From: SpSt-600 sp042408195
Lineage (GTDB): Bacteria; Chloroflexota; Anaerolineae; SpSt-600
Length of the DNA stretch: 64,000 nucleotides
Direction: 5' to 3'
NCBI GenBank assembly: GCA_042408195.1
Contig: JBHOQL010000040.1
Span: 7,075 to 71,074 of the forward strand
This document shows, in pieces, positions 49,780-59,273 of the stretch (position 1 is the first letter of the stretch; each line of letters begins with the position of its first letter). Under the pieces are notes generated by a model. The model searched no databases, was not told the origin of the DNA, and saw only the letters and a program-made list of their open reading frames with translations. A program made the position numbers and the translations under genes.

Positions 49780-50285
49780 TAAATCAAAGCATGGATTGGG
49801 TACTTGGAGATCTTATCCCTACCCTTGAGATAGGTCAGGTCAATGAGGAGGGCTATGCCAACGACTTCGCCACCGAGCTTCTCCACAAGTTTGGCTGTAG
49901 CTTCCAGAGTTCCCCCTGTGGCCAGGACATCGTCAAAGAGAAGGACCTTTTGCCCAGGCTTTATTGCATCTTTGTGGATTTCAATCGCGTCGGTCCCGTA
50001 TTCCAAAGCGTATTCCTGCCGGATCGTTTCGGCAGGGAGCTTACCGGGCTTCCTGGCAGGGACAAAACCTGCCCCGAGCTTATAAGCCAAGGCCCCTCCA
50101 AAGATGAAACCGCGGGCTTCAACACTCACTACGAGGTCTATCCCCTTACCAATGAAGGGTTCAGCCAGGCGGTCAACTGCCTCCCGGAAAGCTTCAGGAA
50201 CCTTGAGGAGCGTCGTTATATCCCTGAAAATAATGCCAGGCTTGGGCCAATCCGGAATATTACGGATATACTGGGCAAGGTCCAT
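49773..50285 (-). CDS. apt: Adenine phosphoribosyltransferase
   Basis: Salvages adenine with PRPP to AMP. The 170-residue product has DITTLLKVPEAF near 22-33, VVSVEARGFIFGGALAYKLGAGFVPARKPGKLP (about 53-85) and the PRPP-binding LLFDDVLATGGT (about 115-126). The ATG is preceded by GGAGGGGG. It has its own promoter on the minus strand, and its end overlaps truD. Confidence 0.95.
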   Translation of the reverse strand: MDLAQYIRNIPDWPKPGIIFRDITTLLKVPEAFREAVDRLAEPFIGKGIDLVVSVEARGFIFGGALAYKLGAGFVPARKPGKLPAETIRQEYALEYGTDAIEIHKDAIKPGQKVLLFDDVLATGGTLEATAKLVEKLGGEVVGIALLIDLTYLKGRDKISKYPIHALIYY

Positions 50286-50319
50286 CTTCCCCCTCCTAGG
50301 TGGATTCTAATCGATTCAC

Positions 50320-50348
50320 ATTTTAACAGAGGAAAGGGAAAATGGCAA
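50320..50348 (-). promoter_or_regulatory. Sigma-70-type promoter of apt
   Basis: On the minus strand: TTGCCA (50343-50348), a 17-base spacer and TAAAAT (50320-50325). The -35 overlaps the start codon of the divergent solute-binding protein gene, so the two genes share control DNA. Confidence 0.7.
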
Positions 50349-51535
50349 CCAAGTTACTGCCCCAAATCCTAATCATTGTTCTATTGCTCATTTCAGGATG
50401 TGCAACTCAATCCCCCCCTACCCCCACACCTACGGCAACACCCTCTCCCACCCTCCTTCCGACACTCACACCCCAGGTTATTTCCTCAAAGCAGATAAGC
50501 CTCATCCTCTGGTTGCCTGATGAGCTTTTCCTTGAAGATAAACCTGGAAGAAAAGCCCTGGAAAGGGAAATCCAATCTTTCGAGCAAGCTCACGCTGGAG
50601 TTAAGGTCAAGGTTTACGTTAAAAAGGCACGGGGGAAAGGGGGTATTGCTGACCTTCTCTTTAACGCTCACAAAGTAGCTCCTTTGGTCCTGCCTGACCT
50701 GGTAGTGTTGGACGCAGCGGAAGCGGCATGGCTCGGGGAGGAGTTGTTTCAACCCCTCGAAGAAGTTCCCGAAGGCCTCTTTCCCTTTTCCGTAAGCTCA
50801 AATTTCGTCTACCTTGCGGTGGATGTGGACCATCTTGCTTACAATACTGGAATCGTGACCTCACCTCTTTCCACCTGGTGGGACGTTACGGAAAACCTTG
50901 GAGGTTTGTTGATTTTCCCTTCTGGAGAAGCGTTGGCAGCTCAGTATCTTGCCCTGGGAGGTCGCTTTCGTGATGAAGGAGGGAGGCTGATCCTCCAAAA
51001 AGAAATTTTGGCTGAAGCATTGAGGCTCTGGGAGAAGGGGCTGGAAAACGGAGCAATTTCACCCCTTTCCCGCCAGCTCAAAGATGCCGAGGAAGGTTGG
51101 AGGTTATACCTTACGGGTAAGGTGGCTATGGTCAAGGTGAGGGCTTCTCTATTCGCAGCAGCGAAAGGGAAGCTTCGCCAGACAGCTTTCGCCCCTTTAC
51201 CCTCTATGACCCCTATAGCATGGGGCTGGGTAGCAGGTATTGTAACACAGGACCCGCGTAGGAAAGAAGCGGCTGAAGGATTAGTAAAATGGTTGCTGCA
51301 GCCCGAACGGAACAGGCAGTGGACTTTGGAAGCGAACCTATTGCCCGTACACCGGGAAACTTGCGCACAGGCGGAAGAACATTATTTGCTCTTCCTCTGC
51401 AGACTGCTGGAATCGGCTCACCCTTCCCCTCCATCTACATTGCTGGAACCGCTGAGGGAAGCCCTCTGGAGCGTGTTATCAGGGAAAACCACCCCCGATG
51501 AAGCAGCCCGCAGAGCCACAAACATAATTCCTTGA
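50342..51535 (+). CDS. Extracellular solute-binding lipoprotein (family 1-like)
   Basis: The 397-residue protein has a lipoprotein signal ending LISGC (Cys20), a short Pro/Thr spacer (PPTPTPTATPSPTLLPTLTP) and a type-1 sugar-binding-protein fold. ISLILWLPDE and EIQSFEQAHAGVKVKVYVKKARGK are the usual N-lobe, and ADLLFNAH...PDLVVLDAAEAAWLGEELFQPLEEV follows. AWGWVAGIVTQDPRRKEAAEGLVKWLL is a late signature. No permease or ATPase is adjacent, so the partner is elsewhere or it is a sensor. GAGGAAAGGG precedes the ATG. Confidence 0.82.
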   Translation: MATKLLPQILIIVLLLISGCATQSPPTPTPTATPSPTLLPTLTPQVISSKQISLILWLPDELFLEDKPGRKALEREIQSFEQAHAGVKVKVYVKKARGKGGIADLLFNAHKVAPLVLPDLVVLDAAEAAWLGEELFQPLEEVPEGLFPFSVSSNFVYLAVDVDHLAYNTGIVTSPLSTWWDVTENLGGLLIFPSGEALAAQYLALGGRFRDEGGRLILQKEILAEALRLWEKGLENGAISPLSRQLKDAEEGWRLYLTGKVAMVKVRASLFAAAKGKLRQTAFAPLPSMTPIAWGWVAGIVTQDPRRKEAAEGLVKWLLQPERNRQWTLEANLLPVHRETCAQAEEHYLLFLCRLLESAHPSPPSTLLEPLREALWSVLSGKTTPDEAARRATNIIP

Positions 51536-51635
51536 GTTTTACTTACTGATTTTCCGAGCAAAAGAGAATCGCCTGATTTTACTTCCCCTTTGCATTCACA
51601 TTTGAGCTGCTTAGTTCGAACGGCCTTTTACAATT

Positions 51636-52460
51636 TCAACCGCAATGTGGTACAAAGGCTTCCCGATTTCTTGCAAAGAGGACGAAGCGGTGGTGAGCCC
51701 AGATGGATTTCAGAAAGCGAGGTAAGGAGTTTTCTAAGAAGGCGTAGCGCATAACTCTGGCCTTTAGGGTAGGGTCCTTTCCGGAATAATAATCAATTAT
51801 GTTCCAATTCCATGAGGAACCAGAAAACCGGGCCAGCAAACGCTGGGATTTTATCCCCAGCCTTTCCAAGAGCTTTGCTGCCGGCATTACGGTGTCAGGC
51901 CAGGGAGGGGTATCCATAAAGCCTTCTTCCACAGGTCTGAAACCTTCCCTTGTCACTACCTCCTTTACCCTTTCCATGTCAACCCATCTCTCGTCAACCC
52001 GCTTGAAGAATTCGGGCTCAAGGAAATATTTCCTCATAATGTAGCCAGGCTGACGGGGATTAGGCATAGCTACGAAGAGGAGCTTTCCCGACACTCTTGC
52101 AAGTTCGCGCAGGAGGCTCTCAGCGTCCGCCAAGTACAACAGGCCAGCCCACTCCCAAGCTAGGTCAAAAGCTCTATCGGGGAAGGGCAGCGATTTCATA
52201 CCGGGGCAACAGACCCACTGCGCTGCAAAGCCAAGCTCCTCCCATATCTTCATAGCTTCACGGATGCGCCCTTCATCTTCATCCACAACTGTTACGGAGC
52301 AACCAGCCCGGGCCAGTTCTATGCTGTTTATGCCCGTTATGCCCGCCATACCATATGCTGGGGCCTCCAGAACTCGACGGATAGGATAACGCTTCGTAAG
52401 GGAAAGGAGGTAATCGTTGAGGACGAAGCGTTCGTATACCAGCCCAAGGCCTTCGTTCAT
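51636..52460 (-). CDS. Class I SAM-dependent methyltransferase-like protein
   Basis: The 274-residue protein has a Rossmann methyltransferase pattern: VLEAPAYGMAGITGINSIELARAGC (motif I, an atypical glycine loop), VTVVDEDEGRIREAM (motif II acidic residue), LPFPDRAFDLAWEWAGLLYL (motif IV) and SGKLLFVAMPN. The substrate is unknown. I chose MNEGLGLVYERF (52460), which forms an ATGA overlap with the phoU stop. It is the last gene of the hsp20-to-phoU transcript; a direct link to phosphate control is only positional. Confidence 0.8.
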   Translation of the reverse strand: MNEGLGLVYERFVLNDYLLSLTKRYPIRRVLEAPAYGMAGITGINSIELARAGCSVTVVDEDEGRIREAMKIWEELGFAAQWVCCPGMKSLPFPDRAFDLAWEWAGLLYLADAESLLRELARVSGKLLFVAMPNPRQPGYIMRKYFLEPEFFKRVDERWVDMERVKEVVTREGFRPVEEGFMDTPPWPDTVMPAAKLLERLGIKSQRLLARFSGSSWNWNIIDYYSGKDPTLKARVMRYAFLENSLPRFLKSIWAHHRFVLFARNREAFVPHCG

Positions 52461-53161
52461 GGTTGTTCCCTTTCCCTGCGAGCCCAACGGGTGCCTATAT
52501 CTTCATCTATATCCAGCTCCTTCATCTCTCCGGTAGTGGTAAAGAGTACCCTCTCGCAGATGTTGGTAACCCTGTCAGCGGCTCTTTCCAGGTTGTGGGC
52601 AACCCAGAGGAGGTAGTTGGCTTGCTCAATGTTGGCTGGGTTAGATATCACGTAGGTCATGAGCTCACGGTAGACTTGATCGTAGAGTGCGTCCATTTCA
52701 TCATCTTCTTTCGGGATAGCCCTAGCCTTTTCCACATCTTTCTGAACAAAGGCTTCAAGGGCCTGGTGAAGCATATCTGCAGCCTTTTGAGCCATTCGGG
52801 GGATATCGATTAAGGGTTTAATAAGGGGCCTTTCGCCTATAAGCAAGTTGATTTTGGCAATGCCTTTAGCGTAATCAGCTATGCGCTCCAACTCCGTGAC
52901 TACTTCAAGGATAGCTGCCAGAAAGCGCAGGTCACTGGCCATTGGCTGCTGGGTGGCAATAACCACTAGAGTATCGGCCTCTATGGCAAAGCGCTTTTCG
53001 TTTATAGCCTGGTCGTCAGCTATAATCCTGCGAGATGCCTCAAAGTCCCGCCTCTTCAAACTGTCCACTGCCTCAAGGATGCTCCTTTCCACCATTTCCC
53101 CGAGCTTAAGGACCTCCCCTTGAAGGCGCTTTATCTCGCTATCCAACATTTCCCTCGGCAT
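52457..53161 (-). CDS. phoU: Phosphate signalling complex protein PhoU
   Basis: Regulatory partner of the Pst transporter and PhoR-type kinases, acting in phosphate sensing. The 234-residue protein has two tandem three-helix PhoU repeats (about 12-100 and 115-210). Metal-binding motifs are ELERIADYAKGIAK and NLERAADRVTNICERVLF. GGAGGACG precedes the ATG. It follows pstB by 18 bases. Confidence 0.94.
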   Translation of the reverse strand: MPREMLDSEIKRLQGEVLKLGEMVERSILEAVDSLKRRDFEASRRIIADDQAINEKRFAIEADTLVVIATQQPMASDLRFLAAILEVVTELERIADYAKGIAKINLLIGERPLIKPLIDIPRMAQKAADMLHQALEAFVQKDVEKARAIPKEDDEMDALYDQVYRELMTYVISNPANIEQANYLLWVAHNLERAADRVTNICERVLFTTTGEMKELDIDEDIGTRWARREREQP

Positions 53162-53179
53162 GTTCGTCCTCCTCAGGTT

Positions 53180-53992
53180 TTATCCAAACCGGCCAGTTAT
53201 GTAATCTTCGGTCCGCTTATCTCTCGGGTTCGTAAATATATCACGAGCCAGGCCATATTCTATTAAGCGGCCAACTTGATGGTCGTCCCACATTATGAAA
53301 GCGGTATAGTGGGATATCCTTGCTGCCTGTTGCATGTTGTGCGTTACTATTACAATGGTGTAATTTTCGGAAAGGTCTCGCAGAAGTTCTTCTATTTTCA
53401 GAGTCGCGATAGGGTCAAGGGCTGAAGCTGGCTCATCCAGAAGGAGAACCTCAGACCCCACTGCCAGAGCCCTGGCGATGCAGAGCCTCTGCTGCTGCCC
53501 TCCTGATAGAGTAAGGGCGTTAGCATGGAGTTTGTCCTTTACCTCGTCCCAAAGGGCGGCCTGCCTGAGAGCTCTTTCTACAACTTCATCCAGGTTCCCT
53601 TTGAACCCTCTTATCCTGAGCCCCCAGGCTACGTTTTCATAAATGCTTTTCGGGAAGGGGTTGGGTTTCTGGAAGACCATACCTATGCGCCGGCGGAGTT
53701 CGGTCACATCGACGTGGGGGGCATAGATGTCTTGGCCGTTGAAGAGGACCTGACCCTCGACCCTTGCTCCAGGGATGAGATCGTTCATGCGGTTGAGGCA
53801 GCGTATAAGGGTACTTTTGCCGCATCCTGATGGCCCGATTATAGCTGTGATACGGTTCCGGTAGATGTCAAGGTTTATATCCCCCAGGACGAGCTTCTCA
53901 CCATACCATACGTTCAAATTTCGGATTTTGATTATAGGGTCTGCATGGTCGGAGGTCAAGTCTGAAAAAGGCATAGCTCCTGACCTGAACAT
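53180..53992 (-). CDS. pstB: Phosphate ABC transporter ATPase PstB
   Basis: Drives phosphate import. The 270-residue ATPase has Walker A GPSGCGKST (about 53-61), the PstB-typical RCLNRMNDLIPGARVEG, Q-loop FQKPNPFPKSIYENVAWGLR, signature LSGGQQQRLCIARALA, Walker B VLLLDEPASALDP and VTHNMQQAARIS. The start at 53992 has AGGAGG; an ATG six codons later (MPFSD) also has AGGAG. The upstream pstA gene ends nine bases before it. Confidence 0.96.
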   Translation of the reverse strand: MFRSGAMPFSDLTSDHADPIIKIRNLNVWYGEKLVLGDINLDIYRNRITAIIGPSGCGKSTLIRCLNRMNDLIPGARVEGQVLFNGQDIYAPHVDVTELRRRIGMVFQKPNPFPKSIYENVAWGLRIRGFKGNLDEVVERALRQAALWDEVKDKLHANALTLSGGQQQRLCIARALAVGSEVLLLDEPASALDPIATLKIEELLRDLSENYTIVIVTHNMQQAARISHYTAFIMWDDHQVGRLIEYGLARDIFTNPRDKRTEDYITGRFG

Positions 53993-54001
53993 TTCAACCT
54001 C

Positions 54002-54865
54002 CTATTCAAATCTTACTTGGAAGCGGTTGCGCAGGTAAATAGCCGTGGCGTTCATAGAAAGGAGTAAAGCCAGAAGGACAATAATGGCCGCAGCAGCGTT
54101 GAGGTGAAAGGCTTCTTGGGGCCTGGAAACCCAGTTGAAGATCTGAATAGGAAGTACGGTGAAAGGGCTCTGGAGAGCTCTCAGGGAAAGAGGAGGGAGG
54201 AATGCGATATAAGTCAAAGCTCCAATGGTTATGAGGGGAGCAGTCTCCCCGATTGCTCTGGAAAGGGCTAGGATGGTTCCGGTGAGGATTCCTGGCATTG
54301 CCACCGGCAGGACCTGATCCCTTACCACCTGCCATTTAGTAGCTCCCAGGGCGTAGCCAGCTTCCCTCAAGCTTCGAGGGACAGAGCGCAGGGCTTCGCG
54401 AGAAGAAACAATTATGACGGGTAGAATCAATAGTGCCATAGTTAAAGCACCCGATAGAATGCTCCTTCCTCCCGTTATGCCCCGCAGTGTCCTTACAAAG
54501 ACCTCAAGGCCAAGGAGCCCGTAGATTATTGACGGAACAGCGGCCAGATTGGCTATATTAACTTCAATGAAACGGGTAAAGGCATTGTCGGCGGCGTACT
54601 CTTCCAGGTATATACCTGCTGCAACACCCACGGGGAAAGCGAAAAGGGCTGTAAGGATCAAGAGCATCATTGAGCCTACGAGGGCCGGTAATATACCTGC
54701 TTCCTCTGCTTTACGGGATGGGAAACTAGTCAAGAATTTCCAGTTCAGGCGCGGTAAACCATCCACAAAGACATCGGTCAGGAGCACGATGAGCACAACT
54801 AAGCCCACCACTGTGGAAAAGAAGGCAACCATCCTGAAGATCCGCTCAAGACATCTTTCTTTCAT
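54002..54865 (-). CDS. pstA: Phosphate ABC transporter permease PstA
   Basis: The 287-residue membrane protein has six hydrophobic segments and the permease EAA-type loop SLREAGYALGATKWQVVRDQVLPVAMPGILTG around 165-195. I chose the ATG at 54865 because it forms an ATGA overlap with the pstC stop and has GGAGG upstream; a reading 11 codons longer overlaps pstC without a site. It pairs with PstC to form the channel. Confidence 0.93.
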   Translation of the reverse strand: MKERCLERIFRMVAFFSTVVGLVVLIVLLTDVFVDGLPRLNWKFLTSFPSRKAEEAGILPALVGSMMLLILTALFAFPVGVAAGIYLEEYAADNAFTRFIEVNIANLAAVPSIIYGLLGLEVFVRTLRGITGGRSILSGALTMALLILPVIIVSSREALRSVPRSLREAGYALGATKWQVVRDQVLPVAMPGILTGTILALSRAIGETAPLITIGALTYIAFLPPLSLRALQSPFTVLPIQIFNWVSRPQEAFHLNAAAAIIVLLALLLSMNATAIYLRNRFQVRFE

Positions 54866-55737
54866 AGCTTGAACCTCCTCTGGCGAGCAGAAAACCAATA
54901 GCTCAGCAGATTGAAAACAAGGCTCATCAAGAACAAAGTCAAACCAACGGCGAAAATGGTCCGGAACTCCAGAGAGCCGGATGGGACATCTCCCATGCTG
55001 ACCTGGACTATGTATGCGGTCATGGTCTCGATTGGGACCAAGGGATTAAGGGTGAGCCTGGGAGTCTGGCCCGCCGCTATGGTCACTATCATGGTTTCTC
55101 CCAAAGCTCTGGAAATCCCGAGGATAAAGGAGGCAATTATCCCCGACGAAGCCGCTGGAATAACCACTCCGGTGACTACCTGGCGGGTTGTAGCTCCGAG
55201 AGCATAGGCCCCCTCTCTTAGGGAGCGAGGGACTGCGTACATAGCATCCTCGCTGAGGGAAGCGACTGTAGGAATTATCATTATGCCCATCACTAAACCA
55301 GCGCTCAAGGCATTGAATCCGGCAAGGGAGGGAATCACTTTCCTGAGGAGTGGGGTTACGAAGAGTAAGGCAAAGTATCCGTAAACTACAGTGGGGATTC
55401 CCGCCAGGATCTCAAGGGAGGGTTTGAGGATGCGGCGGACTCTCTCGGAAGCGTATTCGCTCATGTATACAGCGGCCATCAGGCCCAAAGGAAGCGCTAC
55501 CATCATGGCTATCGCCGTGGTGAGGAAGGTTCCACTGACCAGCACTATTATACCGAAGTGCTTTTTGGCGAAAAGCGGGGTCCACTGGGTCTCGGTCAGG
55601 AAGCGGGTTATGGGGATTTCCCGGAAAAAGGCTACGCTTTCAAAGATCAGGACAGCGATTACGCCAAAGGTGGTGAAAATGGAAAGGGAAGCGCACAGGG
55701 CAAATATTCCTTCCAGGGCTCTTTCCCTCCACCTCAA
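54862..55737 (-). CDS. pstC: Phosphate ABC transporter permease PstC
   Basis: The 291-residue permease has six hydrophobic segments, the loop SLREGAYALGATTRQVVTGVVIPAASSGIIAS near 185-215 and IAGGQTPRLTLNPL-like residues near 235. I prefer the TTG at 55737, because GGGAGG sits immediately before it and includes the mfd stop codon. An ATG 16 codons upstream would overlap mfd by 46 bases and lacks such a site. No pstS is found in the window; the operon instead begins upstream with mfd. Confidence 0.9.
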   Translation of the reverse strand: MRWRERALEGIFALCASLSIFTTFGVIAVLIFESVAFFREIPITRFLTETQWTPLFAKKHFGIIVLVSGTFLTTAIAMMVALPLGLMAAVYMSEYASERVRRILKPSLEILAGIPTVVYGYFALLFVTPLLRKVIPSLAGFNALSAGLVMGIMIIPTVASLSEDAMYAVPRSLREGAYALGATTRQVVTGVVIPAASSGIIASFILGISRALGETMIVTIAAGQTPRLTLNPLVPIETMTAYIVQVSMGDVPSGSLEFRTIFAVGLTLFLMSLVFNLLSYWFSARQRRFKL

Positions 55738-55739
55738 GG

Positions 55740-58700
55740 TTACCTCCCAAGCCTTTCCAAGGTTTTTTCCAGAAGTTTCTGCCATTCATCCCGTTTACCC
55801 ATGGGCAACCAAATAGCTCTGCGGCCAATTCTAACTGACGGGAAGAAGTGGCCAGGCCCTCGGGAAACCAGATCGCCAAGGCGTTTTCGCAATTCGGCCT
55901 CGTTGATGGCTCCATCAAGCCTTATAGCGATTTGACCTTCTTCCACTCCAATGGATTTAACGCCGGCTCTGAGGGCAAGCACTTTCACCCTCAGCTGGTA
56001 AAGGAGGTAGCGCACAGCTACCGGCAGCGGACCGAAGCGGTCTTCAAGTTCAGCCCTTATTTCTTCAATCTGCTCCAGAGTCTGGAGCTGGGCCATCCTC
56101 CTGTAGAGCTGAAGCCTGAGGAAGGGATCGGAGATATAATCGTCGGGAATATAGGAGGGAAGGGGGAGGTCGATGTTGACATCGGGGAGAGCCAGGAGGG
56201 AAGATTTGGCTGCTTCCTCTCCCTCCCTCAATTCTTGAACAGCTCTAGCCAGAAGACGGCAATAGAGGTCAAAGCCTATGGCGGCAATGTGGCCGTGCTG
56301 CTTGGGCCCCAGAATCTCTCCCGCCCCTCGTATTTCCAAGTCCTTTAGGGCAATGCGGAGTCCGGCTCCCAGCTCTCCTGCTTCCATTATGGCCTCCAGG
56401 CGGCGCCTAGCGCTTTCTGAGAGGGGGGAGTCAGGGTCATAGAGGAAGTAAGCGTAAGCTCTAACCGATCCTCTGCCCACTCTGCCCCGGAGCTGGTAAA
56501 GCTGCGCCAAGCCAAAAGTATCAGCTTTGTTCACAATTATGGTGTTAGCGTTGGGGATATCCAGACCGCTTTCTATGATGGAGGTGCAGACCAAAATGTC
56601 AATCTTACCGGAGGCGAAATCCAGCATAACCCTGGCCAGCTTTTCCTCAGGGAGCTGTCCATGGGCTATCTCTACCCGGGCTTCGGGCACCAGCTTTTTC
56701 ACCTTTGCCGCAACCTCTTTTATGTCCTGAACCCGATTGTGGACAAAGAAAACCTGCCCCCCACGGTTCAGCTCCCTCAATATAGCCTGACGGACCACGG
56801 TTTCATCGTAGGGACCTACGTAAACCTTTACCGGGAGCCTTTCCTCAGGGGGAGTTTCTATGGTGCTCAAGTCCCTTATTCCAGCCAAGGACATGTAGAG
56901 GGTTCGAGGGATGGGGGTCGCTGTAAGGGTAAGGACATCCACTTGGGTTCGGAGCTTCTTGAAGTGCTCTTTGTGAAGCACTCCGAAACGCTGCTCTTCG
57001 TCTATGATGACCAGGCCCAGGTCTTTGAAAACCACGTCTTTCTGGAGAAGCCTGTGGGTGCCAATGATTATGTCAATGGCGCCGTTCTTAAGCTTTTCCA
57101 GGATTTCCTTCTGTTCGGAAGGAGAGCGAAACCTGGAGAGCATCTCTACTACTACAGGGAAGGGTTTGAGGCGCTCTTTAAAGGTCTCATAATGCTGTTG
57201 GGCCAGAACGGTGGTGGGGACCAGAACTGCCACCTGTTTTCCATCCATAACGGCTTTGAAGGCCGCCCTCAGAGCCACTTCAGTCTTCCCATAACCCGCA
57301 TCGCCGCATATCAGTCTGTCCATGGGGCGGGGCTGTTCCATGTCGCGTTTGACTTCCTCCACAGCCTTGAGCTGGTCGGGTGTTTCTTCGTAGGGGAAAG
57401 AAGCTTCCAGTTCGGTTTGCCAGGGGGTATCGGGGGAAAAAGCGTGGCCCGTGACCACTTCCCTTGCGGTGTAAAGCTGAAGGAGTTCTTTAGCTATTTC
57501 GGTTATGGCCCGTCTGGCCCTTTCTTTAGCATATTCCCAATCGGCAGTGCCGAGGCGGTGGAGGATGGGGGGTTCGTCGTTTATGCTCACGTAGCGGCTG
57601 AGTCGGTCGGCCTGGTGGACTGGGACGTAGAGTTTATCGCCAGCGGCGTATTCCACTTCCAGGTATTCCCGTTCAACTCCGTGGAGGGATAGACGCGTCA
57701 GCCCTTTGAAAATCCCTATCCCGTGGTCAATGTGCACCACGTAATCCCCCGGTTTTATGTCCCCGAAGAATGTTTCGGGAGCGGGACGGTGCGCTTTGAT
57801 GGGACGCCTTGGAGCCGGCCTCGTCCATCCGAAGATTTCCGCATCAGTTAATAGGACAGTATTAGTTCCATCGGACTGGAGGATCCAGCCCTCGGAGAGG
57901 ATTCCCCTGACCAGGGTGAGGCTTGAGGGAGGAGGTGGGTTCTCCACTTTGGCAACCGGTTCAGCGATTCTCCCTCTGCTTGCTAAAATTTCTGCCAGAC
58001 GGTGAGCCTGGCGTGTCACTATCACCACCCGGCTGCCGGTTCTTTCCATGACTGTGCTTTCGTCCAAGAGCCTTTCCAGTTGTCCGGCGTAAAGAGGGGC
58101 GTAGAAAAAGGCTCTACCGAGAGGTGTTTCCTCCACCCCTCGGCTGATCACAAGGTCAGCGCGTCTTTTTATCCTTTCAACCAGTTTCTCACCAGAGAAG
58201 TAAGGAGAGAGCAATCCCTGAGGTATCTCTCCGGCTCTTGTGAGCTCCTTTTCCACTTCACCTGCCTGGAAGGCAAGGTTCTGGATGGCAGCTTCTAGCT
58301 CAAAGAAATCCTCAGTTATGACCAGCGTTTCCTGGGAGAGAAAATCCAGGAAGCAACCGGGGTCAGAGTAGAGGAATGGGATGTAAAATTCTATACCTCG
58401 GAACATCCTCCCTTGCCTGAGGTTTTCCAGGTCTTCCTGAAAGCGGTTCCGGGATAGTGGATGGCATGAGGAAAGGTCAAGGGAAGAGAAGCTCTTTGCA
58501 GCTTCCAGGCCGAAGCCCGGCAGAGCTTCGGAGGCGGGAGTCAGGACGAAGCCCTCCACCTGGCCTAAAGAGCGTTGGGTCCCTGGGTCAAAGAAGCGGA
58601 TCGTCTCAATTTCATCCCCGAAGAATTCCATCCGGAAGGGATAGCGGGATGAGGGTGGATAGAGGTCAAGGATTCCCCCCCTATGACCAAAGGTACCTGG

Positions 58701-59258
58701 TTCATCCACCACGGTCTCGTAGCGATAGCCGAGTTCGTAGAGGAGGCGGAGGAACTTCTGAAGAGGTCGCTCCTGCCCCACTTTTACTGGGCGCATTCCC
58801 GCGAGGAACTCCTTAAGGGGCATGGTTTTGTAGAGTAAAGAGCGGACTGAAGCGATGACCAACGGGGGGTTTAGGGGAAAAGCGTTCCGGTAAGGGGTCA
58901 GGTAAAGGGAGAGTCTGAACAGGACTTCAATCCTGTGGGCCACAGTTTCCTTACCCCACGGTTCTCGCTCATAGGGGAGGGCATCGGGCTCCTTGAAAAG
59001 GAGGACATCTTCCGGGGATTCAGCCCAGCTGCGGAGTTCCTCGTAGTAGCGGCGAGCTTTTTCCACTGAAGACACAATTAAAACTATAGGGCGTTTGAGG
59101 TCCTTAAGGAGGGCAGCAAATACAAAAGGCCTAGCTGGCTCAGGGAGGTCCAGGGGAAAGGGAAAAAAGTTTTTCTCCCCAAGCTTTTCCACCAGCCACC
59201 TGTAAGCCTGGTGCTCCCGGAGGATAGGGAGAAGCCCTTTGAGGGTTAAGCTCTCCAT
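55740..59258 (-). CDS. mfd: Transcription-repair coupling factor Mfd
   Basis: Removes RNA polymerase stalled at DNA damage and recruits UvrA. The 1172-residue protein has UvrB-like domains (1 to about 450, including YEREPWGKETVAHRIEVL), the CarD-like RNA-polymerase-interaction domain DYVVHIDHGIGIFKGL near 500, the RecG-like motor with Walker A GDAGYGKTE (about 650), DEEQRFGV and TATPIPRTL, QLRGRVGRG, and a C-terminal domain (about 1000-1172). The start follows AAGG, a modest site. It lies 15 bases after nfeD and ends at pstC. Confidence 0.96.
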   Translation of the reverse strand: MESLTLKGLLPILREHQAYRWLVEKLGEKNFFPFPLDLPEPARPFVFAALLKDLKRPIVLIVSSVEKARRYYEELRSWAESPEDVLLFKEPDALPYEREPWGKETVAHRIEVLFRLSLYLTPYRNAFPLNPPLVIASVRSLLYKTMPLKEFLAGMRPVKVGQERPLQKFLRLLYELGYRYETVVDEPGTFGHRGGILDLYPPSSRYPFRMEFFGDEIETIRFFDPGTQRSLGQVEGFVLTPASEALPGFGLEAAKSFSSLDLSSCHPLSRNRFQEDLENLRQGRMFRGIEFYIPFLYSDPGCFLDFLSQETLVITEDFFELEAAIQNLAFQAGEVEKELTRAGEIPQGLLSPYFSGEKLVERIKRRADLVISRGVEETPLGRAFFYAPLYAGQLERLLDESTVMERTGSRVVIVTRQAHRLAEILASRGRIAEPVAKVENPPPPSSLTLVRGILSEGWILQSDGTNTVLLTDAEIFGWTRPAPRRPIKAHRPAPETFFGDIKPGDYVVHIDHGIGIFKGLTRLSLHGVEREYLEVEYAAGDKLYVPVHQADRLSRYVSINDEPPILHRLGTADWEYAKERARRAITEIAKELLQLYTAREVVTGHAFSPDTPWQTELEASFPYEETPDQLKAVEEVKRDMEQPRPMDRLICGDAGYGKTEVALRAAFKAVMDGKQVAVLVPTTVLAQQHYETFKERLKPFPVVVEMLSRFRSPSEQKEILEKLKNGAIDIIIGTHRLLQKDVVFKDLGLVIIDEEQRFGVLHKEHFKKLRTQVDVLTLTATPIPRTLYMSLAGIRDLSTIETPPEERLPVKVYVGPYDETVVRQAILRELNRGGQVFFVHNRVQDIKEVAAKVKKLVPEARVEIAHGQLPEEKLARVMLDFASGKIDILVCTSIIESGLDIPNANTIIVNKADTFGLAQLYQLRGRVGRGSVRAYAYFLYDPDSPLSESARRRLEAIMEAGELGAGLRIALKDLEIRGAGEILGPKQHGHIAAIGFDLYCRLLARAVQELREGEEAAKSSLLALPDVNIDLPLPSYIPDDYISDPFLRLQLYRRMAQLQTLEQIEEIRAELEDRFGPLPVAVRYLLYQLRVKVLALRAGVKSIGVEEGQIAIRLDGAINEAELRKRLGDLVSRGPGHFFPSVRIGRRAIWLPMGKRDEWQKLLEKTLERLGR

Positions 59259-59273
59259 AACGAAACCTTCCGC

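Noticed and set aside
56661..57692. Long open frame of about 343 codons on the plus strand
   Set aside because: It is a shadow of mfd with no ribosome-binding site or recognisable domain.
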